Origin: JBMTVT01 sp049451635
Lineage (GTDB): Bacteria; Bacteroidota; Bacteroidia; Flavobacteriales; Flavobacteriaceae
Reading direction: 5' to 3'
Assembly: GCA_049451635.1 (NCBI GenBank)
Contig: JBMTVT010000006.1
Location: 1 to 49,160 of the forward strand
DNA length: 49,160 bases
Below are positions 33,571 to 42,081 of this stretch, piece after piece. Below the pieces are notes generated by a model. It was given only the letters and a program-made list of their open reading frames with translations. It had not been told where the DNA came from and did no database searches. Position numbers and translations under genes: made by a program. Numbering within the stretch: the first letter of the stretch is position 1; each line of letters starts with the position of its first letter.

Positions 33571-33640
33571 GTCCACTATATTTGATTGATGATTTGAAAA
33601 GCCGTTCTATTTAGGAGTAACTTTTCATTTTAGTCCATAA

Positions 33641-33670
33641 AAAAAGCGAACCAAAATGGGTTCGCTTTTT
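33641..33670. terminator. Bidirectional hairpin terminator
   Basis: AAAAAGCGAACC (33641-33652) pairs with GGTTCGCTTTTT (33659-33670), loop AAAATG. It separates the decayed OmpA gene from the convergent TerB gene. Confidence 0.85.
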
Positions 33671-33690
33671 TTATATACAAACAACATAAA

Positions 33691-34122
33691 TTATTTATTC
33701 ATATTTTTTATTTCGTAAATAAAAGTATCTAAATCTGCCCCATTACTTACTATGGTTAAAGCCTTATCAACAATATATTTCACGTTAACAGCATGAAATC
33801 CTAAACCAACCCCAATTTTGTTTAAAAGACGGTGTTCTGGATCACCTTTAATTTGATCTACATGTACCATACGAACCAAATCGTACAAACGCTCTAAACG
33901 CTTGTCATACTCAATAGGCGGATTTATAGGGTGCGTTTTGTAATCTTTCAAAATTAAGGCATAATCATCTTCACTAATCTCTAAATTACGAGCTAATCTA
34001 TCTAAAAAAGCTTTTTCTTCATCAGTAATAATACCATCATCCATGGCAACACGAACAATAGCGGCAAAATGATCTTCATTACGCTTTTTAAATCCACTAT
34101 CAAACAAATCTGAAAACGACAT
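33691..34122 (-). CDS. TerB-family protein
   Basis: 143 residues. Helical TerB-like protein with the metal-binding type motif AAIVRVAMDDGIITDEEKAF near the N-terminus, followed by FLDRLARNLEISEDDYALIL and a C-terminal helix. TerB domains bind divalent metals or act in stress and envelope functions; no tellurite genes are nearby. ATG at 34122. The terminator at 33641-33670 closes it. A second TerB domain is in the DnaJ protein (27661-28437) but the two are not closely alike. Confidence 0.85.
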   Translation of the reverse strand: MSFSDLFDSGFKKRNEDHFAAIVRVAMDDGIITDEEKAFLDRLARNLEISEDDYALILKDYKTHPINPPIEYDKRLERLYDLVRMVHVDQIKGDPEHRLLNKIGVGLGFHAVNVKYIVDKALTIVSNGADLDTFIYEIKNMNK

Positions 34123-34193
34123 ATTCTATAATATTTTAATGCTACAAACGTACATATTTTTTTTAATAAACTAAACCTAAAAATTACTTTTTT

Positions 34194-34278
34194 GGGCGTT
34201 ACCATGCTTAAGCATGGTCGGGCTTTTTGTTTCAATCTTTTGCACAAGCAAAAGGATTTTCACTACAATCCCTAACGC
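34194..34278. repeat. REP-like three-hairpin element, well-kept copy
   Basis: 85 bp upstream of mfd. The outer bases GCGTT and AACGC can pair. Inside are a perfect 18-bp palindrome ACCATGCTTAAGCATGGT (34201-34218) and a second hairpin CTTTTGC-ACAA-GCAAAAG (34237-34254). A degenerate relative lies at 18601-18683. I recall this element as widespread in flavobacterial intergenic DNA; its mobility mechanism is not visible here. Confidence 0.65.
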
Positions 34279-34345
34279 AAAATTTTTAAAAAATCAATCA
34301 TATAAAAAACATTTATGAATTTATAGTATAACAACATGCAAATAG

Positions 34346-34353
34346 TATCTTTG
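34346..34353 (+). promoter_or_regulatory. -7 promoter element of mfd
   Basis: TATCTTTG matches TAnnTTTG. It predicts a start near 34360 and a leader of about 18 nt before the GTG at 34378, which supports that start. Confidence 0.6.
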
Positions 34354-34377
34354 CATTCGTAAAAACCCAATAATTAG

Positions 34378-37300
34378 GTGCGTAAAATTACCCTCCCACA
34401 AACCTATGCACAGACTTTGCAAACGCAAAATCTGCAAATAACTATTGCCAAAACCCAGAGTAAAACACATTTAAAAGGTCTCGTTGGCTCTTCGTTTTCT
34501 TTTATAATATCAAGTATTTTTAAAACTTCCGAAAAGCCATTTTTAATTGTTTTTAACGACAAAGAAGAGGCAGCGCACTACCTAAACGATTTAGAGCAAT
34601 TATGTGGTGAAAAAGATGTTTTATTTTACCCAGGCAGTTACCGCAGGCCTTACGAAATTGAAGAAACCGATAATGCCAATGTGCTATTGCGTGCCGAGGT
34701 TTTAAACCGTATCAATTCACAAAAAAAACCAGCCATTATAGTTACCTACCCCGATGCGCTTTTTGAGCAGGTTGTTACCAGAAAAGAGCTGGAGCGCAAC
34801 ACCTTAAAAATTTCTGTAAGCGATAGTTTGTCCATCGATTTCGTAAATGAGGTGTTGTTTGAATATCAATTTAAACGTGTTGATTTTGTTACCGAACCAG
34901 GAGAGTTTTCAGTGCGCGGGGGTATTGTAGATGTGTTTTCGTTTTCAAACGATGAGCCTTACCGTATTGAGTTTTTTGGCGATGAGGTTGAAAGCATAAG
35001 GACTTTTGATGTGGAGACACAATTATCAATCGAGCAAACAAAAAAAATCAATATTATTCCCAATGTTGCCAATAAATTATTGCAAGAAAGTAGGCAGAGT
35101 TTTTTTAAATACATTGCTCAAAAAACGGTGGTTTGCATCAAAAATGGCAATTTATTGTTTTCAAGAATTGATGATTTTTACAATAAAGCAGAGGAAGCTT
35201 TTAAAACATTGTCATCAGACATTAAACACGCCAAACCAGAGGAATTATTTTGTGATTCAACATTGCTAAAAAAACAATTACTCGATTTTTCAATTGTAGA
35301 ATTTGGAAGTTCTGCGGTTATGTTGAATACAGTCGACACATCATATAATATAGTGTTTAATACGGTTCCTCAGCCTTCATTTAATAAACAATTCAACCTG
35401 TTAATTGAAGATTTAAACACCAATTACAATAACGGATACACAAATTATATTGCCTGTGTGAGCGAACAACAGGCCAAACGGTTCCATGATATTTTTGATG
35501 ATTCACATCTGGAGGTAGCGCCATATAATACGGTTATTTTATCCTTGCATCAAGGGTTTATTGACCATGATAATAAAATTGTGTGTTATACCGACCATCA
35601 AATTTTTGAGCGCTATCATAAATTTCAACTAAAAAATGGCTATGCTAAAAAGCAAGCGCTTACTTTAAAAGAACTTACCAACCTCTCAATAGGTGATTAT
35701 GTAACCCATATCGACCATGGTATTGGGCGTTTTGGAGGCTTACAAAAAATTGATGTTGAAGGTAAAAAACAAGAAGCCATTAAATTGGTTTATGGTGAGC
35801 GCGATGTATTATATTTAAGCATTCACTCGTTACATAAAATAACCAAGTTTAATGGTAAAGATGGCAAACCGCCTAAAATTTATAAGCTTGGTAGCAATGC
35901 GTGGAAAACATTAAAAGAAAAAACAAAATCTAGGGTTAAGCACGTTGCTTTTAACTTAATTAAGCTCTACGCAAAACGCAAAACCGAAAAAGGTTATCAG
36001 TACAACCCTGATAGCTATATGCAACATGAGCTGGAAGCTTCTTTTATTTATGAAGATACGCCAGACCAAAGTACTGCTACTGCAGATATTAAAGCCGATA
36101 TGGAAAGCGAACGCCCCATGGATAGGTTGGTGTGTGGCGATGTGGGTTTTGGTAAAACCGAGGTGGCTATACGTGCAGCCTTCAAAGCGGTTGATAATGG
36201 CAAGCAGGTAGCGGTTTTGGTGCCAACTACTATTTTGGCGTATCAACATTCCAGAACCTTTAAAGAGCGATTAAAGGATTTTCCAGTGGTGGTTGATTAT
36301 TTAAACCGGTTTAGAACTGCTAAGGAGAAACGCGAAACCCTTGAAGGCTTGGAACAGGGAAAGGTTGATATTATAATCGGCACACACCAATTGGTGAATA
36401 AAAATGTCAAGTTTAAAGATTTAGGTTTACTTATTGTTGATGAAGAGCAAAAATTTGGCGTCGCCGTAAAAGAGAAATTAAAGACTTTAAAAGACAACGT
36501 AGATGTGTTAACTTTAACCGCCACACCCATACCACGAACGCTACAGTTTAGTTTAATGGCGGCAAGAGATTTATCGGTTATTACCACGCCCCCGCCAAAT
36601 CGTTACCCCATTGAAAGTCATGTAATTCGCTTTAATGAAGAAACCATTAGAGACGCCATTAGTTATGAAATTGAACGTAGCGGGCAAATATTTTTCATCC
36701 ATAATCGCATAGAAAACATCAAAGAAGTTGCTGGCATGATTCAACGTTTGGTGCCCGATGCTAAAGTTGGTGTAGGTCACGGGCAAATGGAAGGTAAAAA
36801 ATTAGAGCAATTAATGCTGCAATTTATGGATGGAGCTTTTGACGTTTTGGTTAGTACAACTATTGTTGAAAGTGGATTGGATGTCCCAAACGCCAATACT
36901 ATTTTTATAAACAATGCCAATAATTTTGGGTTGAGCGATTTACACCAAATGAGAGGCCGTGTTGGTAGAAGCAATAAAAAAGCATTTTGTTATTTTATTA
37001 CTCCAGAATATAGTGCAATGACTGATGACGCCCGAAAGCGAATCACGGCTTTAGAACAATTTACTGAGTTAGGGAGTGGTTTCAATATTGCTATGAAAGA
37101 TTTGGAAATTCGTGGTGCTGGCGATTTATTGGGTGGTGAGCAAAGTGGTTTTATTAATGAAATAGGTTTTGATACCTATCAGAAAATATTAAATGAAGCT
37201 ATAGATGAACTCAAAGAAAATGAATTTAAGGATCTGTATAATGAAGATGAAACCAATAAAGTGTACGTAAAAGATGTTACCATTGATACCGACTTTGAAT

Positions 37301-37731
37301 TACTTTTTCCCGATAGTTACATTAATAGTATCACAGAGCGTTTAAACCTATACACACAATTAAACAGTTTAAAATCAGAAGACGAATTACACACTTTTGA
37401 AAAAGATTTGATAGACCGTTTTGGGGAGTTGCCAAAAGAAGTTATAGATTTGCTAAATAGTGTAAAAATAAAATGGTTGGCCATAAAAATTGGGTTTGAA
37501 AAAATTATTATGAAACAAGGTAAGCTAATAGGTTATTTTATTAATGACCAACATAGTAGTTTTTATCAAAGCCCTAATTTCACCAAAGTATTACAGTTTG
37601 TTCAAACCCATTCGGCAGATTGCAAAATGAAAGAAAAACAAACCCGAAATGGGCTGCGATTAATGTTAACTTTCAATAATATAAAATCCGTAAAACTAGC
37701 ATTAAATACACTACAACCTATTGTGGCTTAA
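34378..37731 (+). CDS. mfd: Transcription-repair coupling factor
   Basis: 1117 residues. Releases RNA polymerase stalled at DNA damage and recruits UvrA. In order: the UvrB-like N-terminal domains (VLFYPGSYRRPYEIEETDNA, VVTRKELERNTL, GEFSVRGGIVDVFSFSNDEP), the RNA-polymerase-interacting domain (IGDYVTHIDHGIGRFGGLQK), then a RecG-like superfamily 2 helicase with Walker A GDVGFGKTEVA, DEEQ box in IVDEEQKFGV, LTATPIPRTLQFSL and QMRGRVGRS, and a C-terminal TRCF domain. Start codon is GTG; no ATG is close in frame, and the promoter position supports it. It appears monocistronic. Confidence 0.96.
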   Translation: MRKITLPQTYAQTLQTQNLQITIAKTQSKTHLKGLVGSSFSFIISSIFKTSEKPFLIVFNDKEEAAHYLNDLEQLCGEKDVLFYPGSYRRPYEIEETDNANVLLRAEVLNRINSQKKPAIIVTYPDALFEQVVTRKELERNTLKISVSDSLSIDFVNEVLFEYQFKRVDFVTEPGEFSVRGGIVDVFSFSNDEPYRIEFFGDEVESIRTFDVETQLSIEQTKKINIIPNVANKLLQESRQSFFKYIAQKTVVCIKNGNLLFSRIDDFYNKAEEAFKTLSSDIKHAKPEELFCDSTLLKKQLLDFSIVEFGSSAVMLNTVDTSYNIVFNTVPQPSFNKQFNLLIEDLNTNYNNGYTNYIACVSEQQAKRFHDIFDDSHLEVAPYNTVILSLHQGFIDHDNKIVCYTDHQIFERYHKFQLKNGYAKKQALTLKELTNLSIGDYVTHIDHGIGRFGGLQKIDVEGKKQEAIKLVYGERDVLYLSIHSLHKITKFNGKDGKPPKIYKLGSNAWKTLKEKTKSRVKHVAFNLIKLYAKRKTEKGYQYNPDSYMQHELEASFIYEDTPDQSTATADIKADMESERPMDRLVCGDVGFGKTEVAIRAAFKAVDNGKQVAVLVPTTILAYQHSRTFKERLKDFPVVVDYLNRFRTAKEKRETLEGLEQGKVDIIIGTHQLVNKNVKFKDLGLLIVDEEQKFGVAVKEKLKTLKDNVDVLTLTATPIPRTLQFSLMAARDLSVITTPPPNRYPIESHVIRFNEETIRDAISYEIERSGQIFFIHNRIENIKEVAGMIQRLVPDAKVGVGHGQMEGKKLEQLMLQFMDGAFDVLVSTTIVESGLDVPNANTIFINNANNFGLSDLHQMRGRVGRSNKKAFCYFITPEYSAMTDDARKRITALEQFTELGSGFNIAMKDLEIRGAGDLLGGEQSGFINEIGFDTYQKILNEAIDELKENEFKDLYNEDETNKVYVKDVTIDTDFELLFPDSYINSITERLNLYTQLNSLKSEDELHTFEKDLIDRFGELPKEVIDLLNSVKIKWLAIKIGFEKIIMKQGKLIGYFINDQHSSFYQSPNFTKVLQFVQTHSADCKMKEKQTRNGLRLMLTFNNIKSVKLALNTLQPIVA

Positions 37732-37777
37732 TTATTGTTTTAAACAACAAGACCAGTATAAAAAAGAATCTAAATAA

Positions 37778-39109
37778 ATGAAACGCTTACTTTTACTCTC
37801 ACTTTTATTACCAAGCTTTCTTTTAGCCCAACATACCATTAAAGGAGTGTTTTCTCCTCCAGAAGATTATAATGCCGCTATACTTTACAAAGTCACCCCA
37901 ACCATATCCAAATATATCACCAGTTTTGAAATAAGAAAAGACGGGAGCTTTGAATTTAAACTCGATTCAACTGCTACCAAAGGCATGTATAGATTAGTGT
38001 ATGCTATCCCTCAGGAAGATTATAATTTTGATATTATTTACAACGGAAAAGAAGATATCGAACTCATGTTCAATTCTGAAACTGGCGTAAAATTTAAAAA
38101 GTCTGTTGAAAATAAATTATTGGAATCATATACAAATAGCATGTCCATGGTTACTCAAAGTATAGGTAATTATTATAGTCAGCAAAGCAAAGATACCATA
38201 GCTTTAAAAGCTATTTTTAAAACCCAAAAAGAAAATCAAGAAAATTTTGAAAAAGCGGCAAAAGAGAATTTAGCACTTCAGTTTATTAAAGCCAATAAAC
38301 CCTACATACCTAAAAATGCGGAAGATGTAAAAACCTATGTAAGCAATTTAAAAAAACACTATTTTGATTACGTAGATTTTACGAATAACACGTTACAAAG
38401 CTCCAATTTTCTGGAAGAAAAAATACTTAACTACATCTTTGGAATGACTGATGAAACAAAAGATGAGATAACCAATTACAAAAACAATATTGATGTGGTG
38501 TGGGGTAAAATGAAAGTCGTCTCACTAAAAGTTAAGCGTATCATGTTGTTTGATTTGTGGCAACAAATGGTAGATTTAGGCAATGAAGCAATTGCCAATT
38601 ATATAGCCGAAAACTATTTGATGGATATAGCTGTAGCATTAAACGATCAAGAGCTTCTACATTCGCTAATTGTATATAAAGACACTTCTATTGGTAATGA
38701 AGCCCCAGATTTTTCTATTGAAATAAAAAAAGACAACACCATTGTTACTAAAAAATTAAGCGAGCTTAATTTAGCTGAAAATTACATTATTGTGTTTTGG
38801 AGCACTACATGTTCGCATTGTCTAGACGAAATACCGCAATTGCATGCTTTTATAAAAACACAAAAAAAAGGATTGGTAAAGGTAATAGCAATTGGATTAG
38901 AAGATCAACCCCAAGGATGGAATGCTTTAAAATCTAAATATCCAGAGTTTATTCATGTTTACGGAAAAGGTAAATGGGACAATGAAATAGGAAACAGTTA
39001 TGGGGTAACGGCTACACCAACGCATTTTGTTTTAAACAAAAAAAAACAAATTATTGCAAAACCAGAACACATAAAAGCTTTAAAAGCATTTTTTGTGGAA
39101 GAGCAATAA
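37778..39109 (+). CDS. Secreted thioredoxin-like (TlpA/DUF4369) protein
   Basis: 443 residues. Signal peptide MKRLLLLSLLLPSFLLAQ, an N-terminal DUF4369-like beta domain up to about residue 110, a helical middle, and a C-terminal TlpA thioredoxin domain with active site CSHC in FWSTTCSHCLDEIPQ and cis-Pro region GVTATPTHFVLNKKK. Predicted periplasmic disulfide reductase or scaffold; partner unknown. ATG at 37778 lies 46 bp after mfd. The sequence AATCTAAATAA just before the ATG resembles half of the metal-type motif, but the other half is missing. The stop is 5 bp from the convergent yraN stop. Confidence 0.9.
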   Translation: MKRLLLLSLLLPSFLLAQHTIKGVFSPPEDYNAAILYKVTPTISKYITSFEIRKDGSFEFKLDSTATKGMYRLVYAIPQEDYNFDIIYNGKEDIELMFNSETGVKFKKSVENKLLESYTNSMSMVTQSIGNYYSQQSKDTIALKAIFKTQKENQENFEKAAKENLALQFIKANKPYIPKNAEDVKTYVSNLKKHYFDYVDFTNNTLQSSNFLEEKILNYIFGMTDETKDEITNYKNNIDVVWGKMKVVSLKVKRIMLFDLWQQMVDLGNEAIANYIAENYLMDIAVALNDQELLHSLIVYKDTSIGNEAPDFSIEIKKDNTIVTKKLSELNLAENYIIVFWSTTCSHCLDEIPQLHAFIKTQKKGLVKVIAIGLEDQPQGWNALKSKYPEFIHVYGKGKWDNEIGNSYGVTATPTHFVLNKKKQIIAKPEHIKALKAFFVEEQ

Positions 39110-39114
39110 TAAGT

Positions 39115-39474
39115 TCAAAAATGATAAAAAGCATTTTCTAAATGCTCAATGTTATAGCCCTTGCCTTCTTTCACAATGGCAATAATATCAAAACGAACTT
39201 CAACATCTAGCACGTTTACCGTTACATACTCATCAACAGCTTTCACGAGTCGTTGAATTTGTTTTGGTTTTACAAAATCTTGTGGATTTCCAAAATCGGT
39301 ACTCGAGCGGGTTTTCACTTCAATAATGGCAAGCATATCTTTTTGTTTCGCCATAATATCAACTTCTGCTTTATCAAATCGGTAATTACGTTCAATGATA
39401 GTATAACCTTTTTCAATAAGAAAATCGACGGCTAGTTGTTCGCCTTTTTTACCGAGTTCGTTGTGTTGCGCCAT
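39115..39474 (-). CDS. YraN/UPF0102 family nuclease-like protein
   Basis: 119 residues, PD-(D/E)XK fold related to Holliday-junction resolvases. Motifs: GKKGEQLAVDFLIEKGYTII, ERNYRFDKAEVDIMAKQKD (Asp), LAIIEVKTRSS (Glu-x-Lys). DNA processing is the predicted role, but no activity has been firmly shown for the family. ATG at 39474, no promoter box obvious. Convergent with the thioredoxin-like gene and divergent from the split-feo operon. Confidence 0.92.
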   Translation of the reverse strand: MAQHNELGKKGEQLAVDFLIEKGYTIIERNYRFDKAEVDIMAKQKDMLAIIEVKTRSSTDFGNPQDFVKPKQIQRLVKAVDEYVTVNVLDVEVRFDIIAIVKEGKGYNIEHLENAFYHF

Positions 39475-39498
39475 GTAGCTAAGTTAAAAATATATTTT

Positions 39499-39524
39499 GT
39501 CATTCCGCATTTGATACGAAATCT
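39499..39524. repeat. Second copy of the dispersed 26-bp repeat
   Basis: GTCATTCCGCATTTGATACG plus AAATCT, 21 of 26 bases identical with 32002-32027 inside metG. This copy is intergenic, between yraN and the dtxR/mntR operator. Confidence 0.55.
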
Positions 39525-39545
39525 ACCATTTTAAAATTTAATTCA

Positions 39546-39583
39546 ATAAAAATATTTTTAGACTAATCTAAAAATATTTTTAT
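39546..39583. promoter_or_regulatory. Long palindromic operator of the split-feo operon
   Basis: Seventeen-base perfect arms (39546-39562 and 39567-39583) surround CTAA. The core TTTTTAGA-CTAA-TCTAAAAA resembles DtxR/IdeR-type boxes (TTAGgyTAgcCTAA) and shares half-sites with the hemH and feoA leader motifs. It lies immediately upstream of the -7 box and would block RNA polymerase. Autoregulation by the adjacent DtxR/MntR protein is the simplest model. Confidence 0.7.
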
Positions 39584-39600
39584 ACATAAGTAAATTTTTA

Positions 39601-39608
39601 TACCTTTG
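39601..39608 (+). promoter_or_regulatory. -7 promoter element of the split-feo operon
   Basis: TACCTTTG matches TAnnTTTG. Transcription would start near 39615, 12 nt before the ATG at 39627. Confidence 0.6.
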
Positions 39609-39626
39609 TCTTATATTATTTAAGGC

Positions 39627-40280
39627 ATGACCACTTTATCAGAAGAAAATTATTTAAAAGCCATTTACCACTTAGGCAAGCAAGGTACTGTTGCTGTAAG
39701 CACCAATGCCATTGCTGAAAAGGTGGATTCTAAAGCGTCTTCAGTAACCGATATGGTAAAAAAATTGGCCGATAAAAATTTAGCTAATTATGTTAAATAT
39801 CAAGGTGTAAGTTTAACTGAAAAAGGAAGAATAGCAGCGGCTTTGGTTATTAGAAAACACCGCCTTTGGGAAGTCTTTTTAGTAGAAAAACTCAATTTTT
39901 CTTGGGATGAGGTTCATGATATAGCAGAACAGTTGGAGCATGTAAAGTCGTTAAAACTGGTAAACGAATTAGATGCCTTTTTAGAATACCCAACACACGA
40001 CCCTCACGGCGATCCCATTCCTGATAAAGATGGGAATTATGCGGCAATAAAAAGTGTCAATATTTTTGAGATTGATGCTGGTAAAGAAGGTGTTTTAGCT
40101 TTTGTAAAAGATTCTACCGATGCTTTTTTAAAGTATTTAAATAAAAACAAATTAGCCTTGGGAGACACTATTAAAGTTTTGGAGTATGAACCTTTTGATA
40201 ATTCGCTAACCATAAAAACCAAATCGCAAACCATGGTCATTTCAAAAGAAGTAGCGCAAAATTTATACTTAAGTCTGTAA
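39627..40280 (+). CDS. DtxR/MntR-family metal-dependent repressor
   Basis: 217 residues. Winged-helix domain (STNAIAEKVDSKASSVTDMV, then YQGVSLTEKGR), dimerisation/metal domain (IRKHRLWEVFLVEK, SWDEVHDIAEQLEHVKS) and a C-terminal SH3/FeoA-like domain. Metal ligands expected from DtxR/MntR are H78, E101, E104 and H105; E101 is at the DtxR Cys102 position and matches MntR, while N8 replaces the Asp (MntR) or Met (DtxR) of the other ligand. This leaves the metal open, with a Mn-like lean. First gene of the operon, 1 bp before the fusion protein, behind a palindromic operator. Confidence 0.93.
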   Translation: MTTLSEENYLKAIYHLGKQGTVAVSTNAIAEKVDSKASSVTDMVKKLADKNLANYVKYQGVSLTEKGRIAAALVIRKHRLWEVFLVEKLNFSWDEVHDIAEQLEHVKSLKLVNELDAFLEYPTHDPHGDPIPDKDGNYAAIKSVNIFEIDAGKEGVLAFVKDSTDAFLKYLNKNKLALGDTIKVLEYEPFDNSLTIKTKSQTMVISKEVAQNLYLSL

Positions 40281-40281
40281 C

Positions 40282-41322
40282 ATGAATACTTACAATCCCA
40301 TATCAGCTCTCATTATATTTTTTCTTATTGTGGCGTTATTGTTTGTTTTGTTCAGACCCACAAAGGGTTGGTTTTGGATACTTAAAAGAAATTTTAAGAA
40401 TAACGAAAAAACTATTATAGAAGACATTTTAAAGCAACTCTATCACTTTGAAAATTCTGGTAATAAAGCAGATATGAAAACGCTTGTTCAAGTACTCGAT
40501 TATAAGAATACCAGAATTGTTGAAGCCATAAAAAAAATGACGATTAATGATTTGATTTATTTTGAGTCGGATATTTTAAAACTTACTGAAGCGGGTCGAG
40601 ATTATGCGTTGCGGATTGTGCGAGTTCACAGGTTATGGGAACGCTATTTAGCTGATAAAACAGGCTTTAGCAAAACCGAATGGCACGATAGGGCAGAAAT
40701 GATGGAGCACAAACTTACCCATGATGAAACCAATACCTTGGCAGCACGTTTGGGACATCCAAAATTCGATCCACATGGTGATCCCATTCCAACGCAAACT
40801 GGTAAAATAGCTAAAGTTAACGGACTTGAATTACCACTTTTACAAGTAAACACCATTGGAAGAATTACACATATAGAAGATGAACCTGAAGTGATTTACA
40901 AGCAAATTTTAGCTGAAAACATTCATATTGGGTCACTTATTAGAGTTATTGAAAATAATAATACCCGCATTGTTTTTCAATCGGAAGGTGAGGAATTTAA
41001 ACTGGCCCCAATTGTGGCTGCAAATTTAACAGTGGCACCCATTGAAAAGGAAGTGGTTATTGAAGATAATATTGCCCGATTATCAAGTTTAAATGACAAT
41101 GAAACCGCTAAAATTATTGGCATATCTAGAGAAAGCCGTGGAGAAAGCAGAAGACGATTACTGGATTTAGGATTTGTAAAAGGCGCCGATATCAGTATTG
41201 ATATAATGAATCCTTTGGGCGAGCCTCACGCCTATTTAATCAAAGGTACTTCAATCGCTTTGCGAAAAGATCAAGCGGCAAAAATTCTTATTAAAAAGAT
41301 TAAAACATGGAAACCAAAATAA
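40282..41322 (+). CDS. Membrane-anchored DtxR-like / FeoA fusion protein
   Basis: 346 residues. An N-terminal hydrophobic segment (ISALIIFFLIVALLFVLFRP) anchors the protein. A winged-helix DtxR-like domain follows at about 40-110 (LVQVLDYKNTRIVEAIKKMT, LKLTEAGRDYALRIVRV). The metal-dimer domain is at about 112-150 (HRLWERYLADK, EWHDRAEMMEHKL) and carries His, Glu, Glu and His at the DtxR/MntR ligand places. Two SH3/FeoA-type modules end the protein, the last being GISRESRGESRRRLLDLGFV with GADISIDIMNPLGEPHAYLI. It shares the HPKFDPHGDPIPT signature with the preceding repressor. The gene overlaps the FeoB GTPase gene by 16 nt. Probably a metal-sensing FeoA subunit rather than a promoter-bound repressor. 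Confidence 0.88.
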   Translation: MNTYNPISALIIFFLIVALLFVLFRPTKGWFWILKRNFKNNEKTIIEDILKQLYHFENSGNKADMKTLVQVLDYKNTRIVEAIKKMTINDLIYFESDILKLTEAGRDYALRIVRVHRLWERYLADKTGFSKTEWHDRAEMMEHKLTHDETNTLAARLGHPKFDPHGDPIPTQTGKIAKVNGLELPLLQVNTIGRITHIEDEPEVIYKQILAENIHIGSLIRVIENNNTRIVFQSEGEEFKLAPIVAANLTVAPIEKEVVIEDNIARLSSLNDNETAKIIGISRESRGESRRRLLDLGFVKGADISIDIMNPLGEPHAYLIKGTSIALRKDQAAKILIKKIKTWKPK

Positions 41323-42071
41323 AAAGTGCTTGCGAAACTTGTGCTCATTTTAATGCAGATGGATTGAAAAAATTAGGGGTTAGAACTGATAATTTCGATT
41401 TTGTAGTAGCATTGGCAGGAAACCCCAATACAGGAAAAAGTACGGTTTTTAATGCCCTAACAGGATTAAGACAACACACCGGAAACTGGCCCGGAAAAAC
41501 CGTAACCAGAGCCGAAGGTGGTTTTGAATACAACACCCAAAAATATAAATTGGTTGATTTACCAGGAACCTATTCTTTGCTATCAACTTCCGAAGATGAA
41601 GAAGCAGCTAGAGATTTCATCCTTTTTGGAAAACCTAATGTAACCGTTATAGTGGCTGATGCTAACCGTTTGGAACGGAACCTAAATTTAGTGCTTCAAA
41701 TTTTAGAAATTACAGACAAAGCCGTTTTGTGTTTAAATCTTATGGACGAAGCAAAACGCAATCATATTTCTATTGATGAGCGAACTTTAGCGCGCGATTT
41801 AGGCATACCGGTTGTGCCAACCAGTGCCAGATTTAATCAAGGGATTCCTGAACTCATTCAAACCATTAGCGACATTGCCAATGGTAACATAGTTTGTAAA
41901 CCCCATAGGATAAAAAATGTACCTGAAAATATCGAAAATGCAGTTAAAAAGTTATCGTCTGAAATAGAAAAAGAATTTCCAAATATTCCCAATAGTCGTT
42001 GGATTGCTTTTAGGCTGTTAGAAGGAGACACGCAAATTATTAATGCTTTAAGAGCAGGTGAATTAGTTTAA
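41307..42071 (+). CDS. feoB: Stand-alone FeoB GTPase domain (split FeoB, N-terminal part)
   Basis: 254 residues. Cytosolic G domain of FeoB with P-loop ALAGNPNTGKSTVFNALTGL, switch I HTGNWPGKTVTR, G3 LVDLPGTYSLLSTSEDEEAA, G4 LNLMDEAK and G5-like PTSARFNQG, followed by a helical region like the guanine-nucleotide-dissociation-inhibitor domain. A CETC pair lies at the N-terminus and could bind metal. The protein stops after ALRAGELV, exactly before the membrane part would begin; that part is encoded 10 bp later in another frame. Both halves have their own start and stop, so this is a split transporter, not a damaged gene. Confidence 0.92.
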   Translation: METKIKSACETCAHFNADGLKKLGVRTDNFDFVVALAGNPNTGKSTVFNALTGLRQHTGNWPGKTVTRAEGGFEYNTQKYKLVDLPGTYSLLSTSEDEEAARDFILFGKPNVTVIVADANRLERNLNLVLQILEITDKAVLCLNLMDEAKRNHISIDERTLARDLGIPVVPTSARFNQGIPELIQTISDIANGNIVCKPHRIKNVPENIENAVKKLSSEIEKEFPNIPNSRWIAFRLLEGDTQIINALRAGELV

Positions 42072-42081
42072 AACAATTTAA

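Noticed and set aside
36297..36974. Several minus-strand ORFs across the mfd helicase domain
   Set aside because: They are antisense shadows of conserved helicase motifs.
37764..37777. Possible third copy of the hemH/feoA motif before the thioredoxin-like gene
   Set aside because: Only the right half (AATCTAAATAA) is present; the left half TTTAGA is missing.
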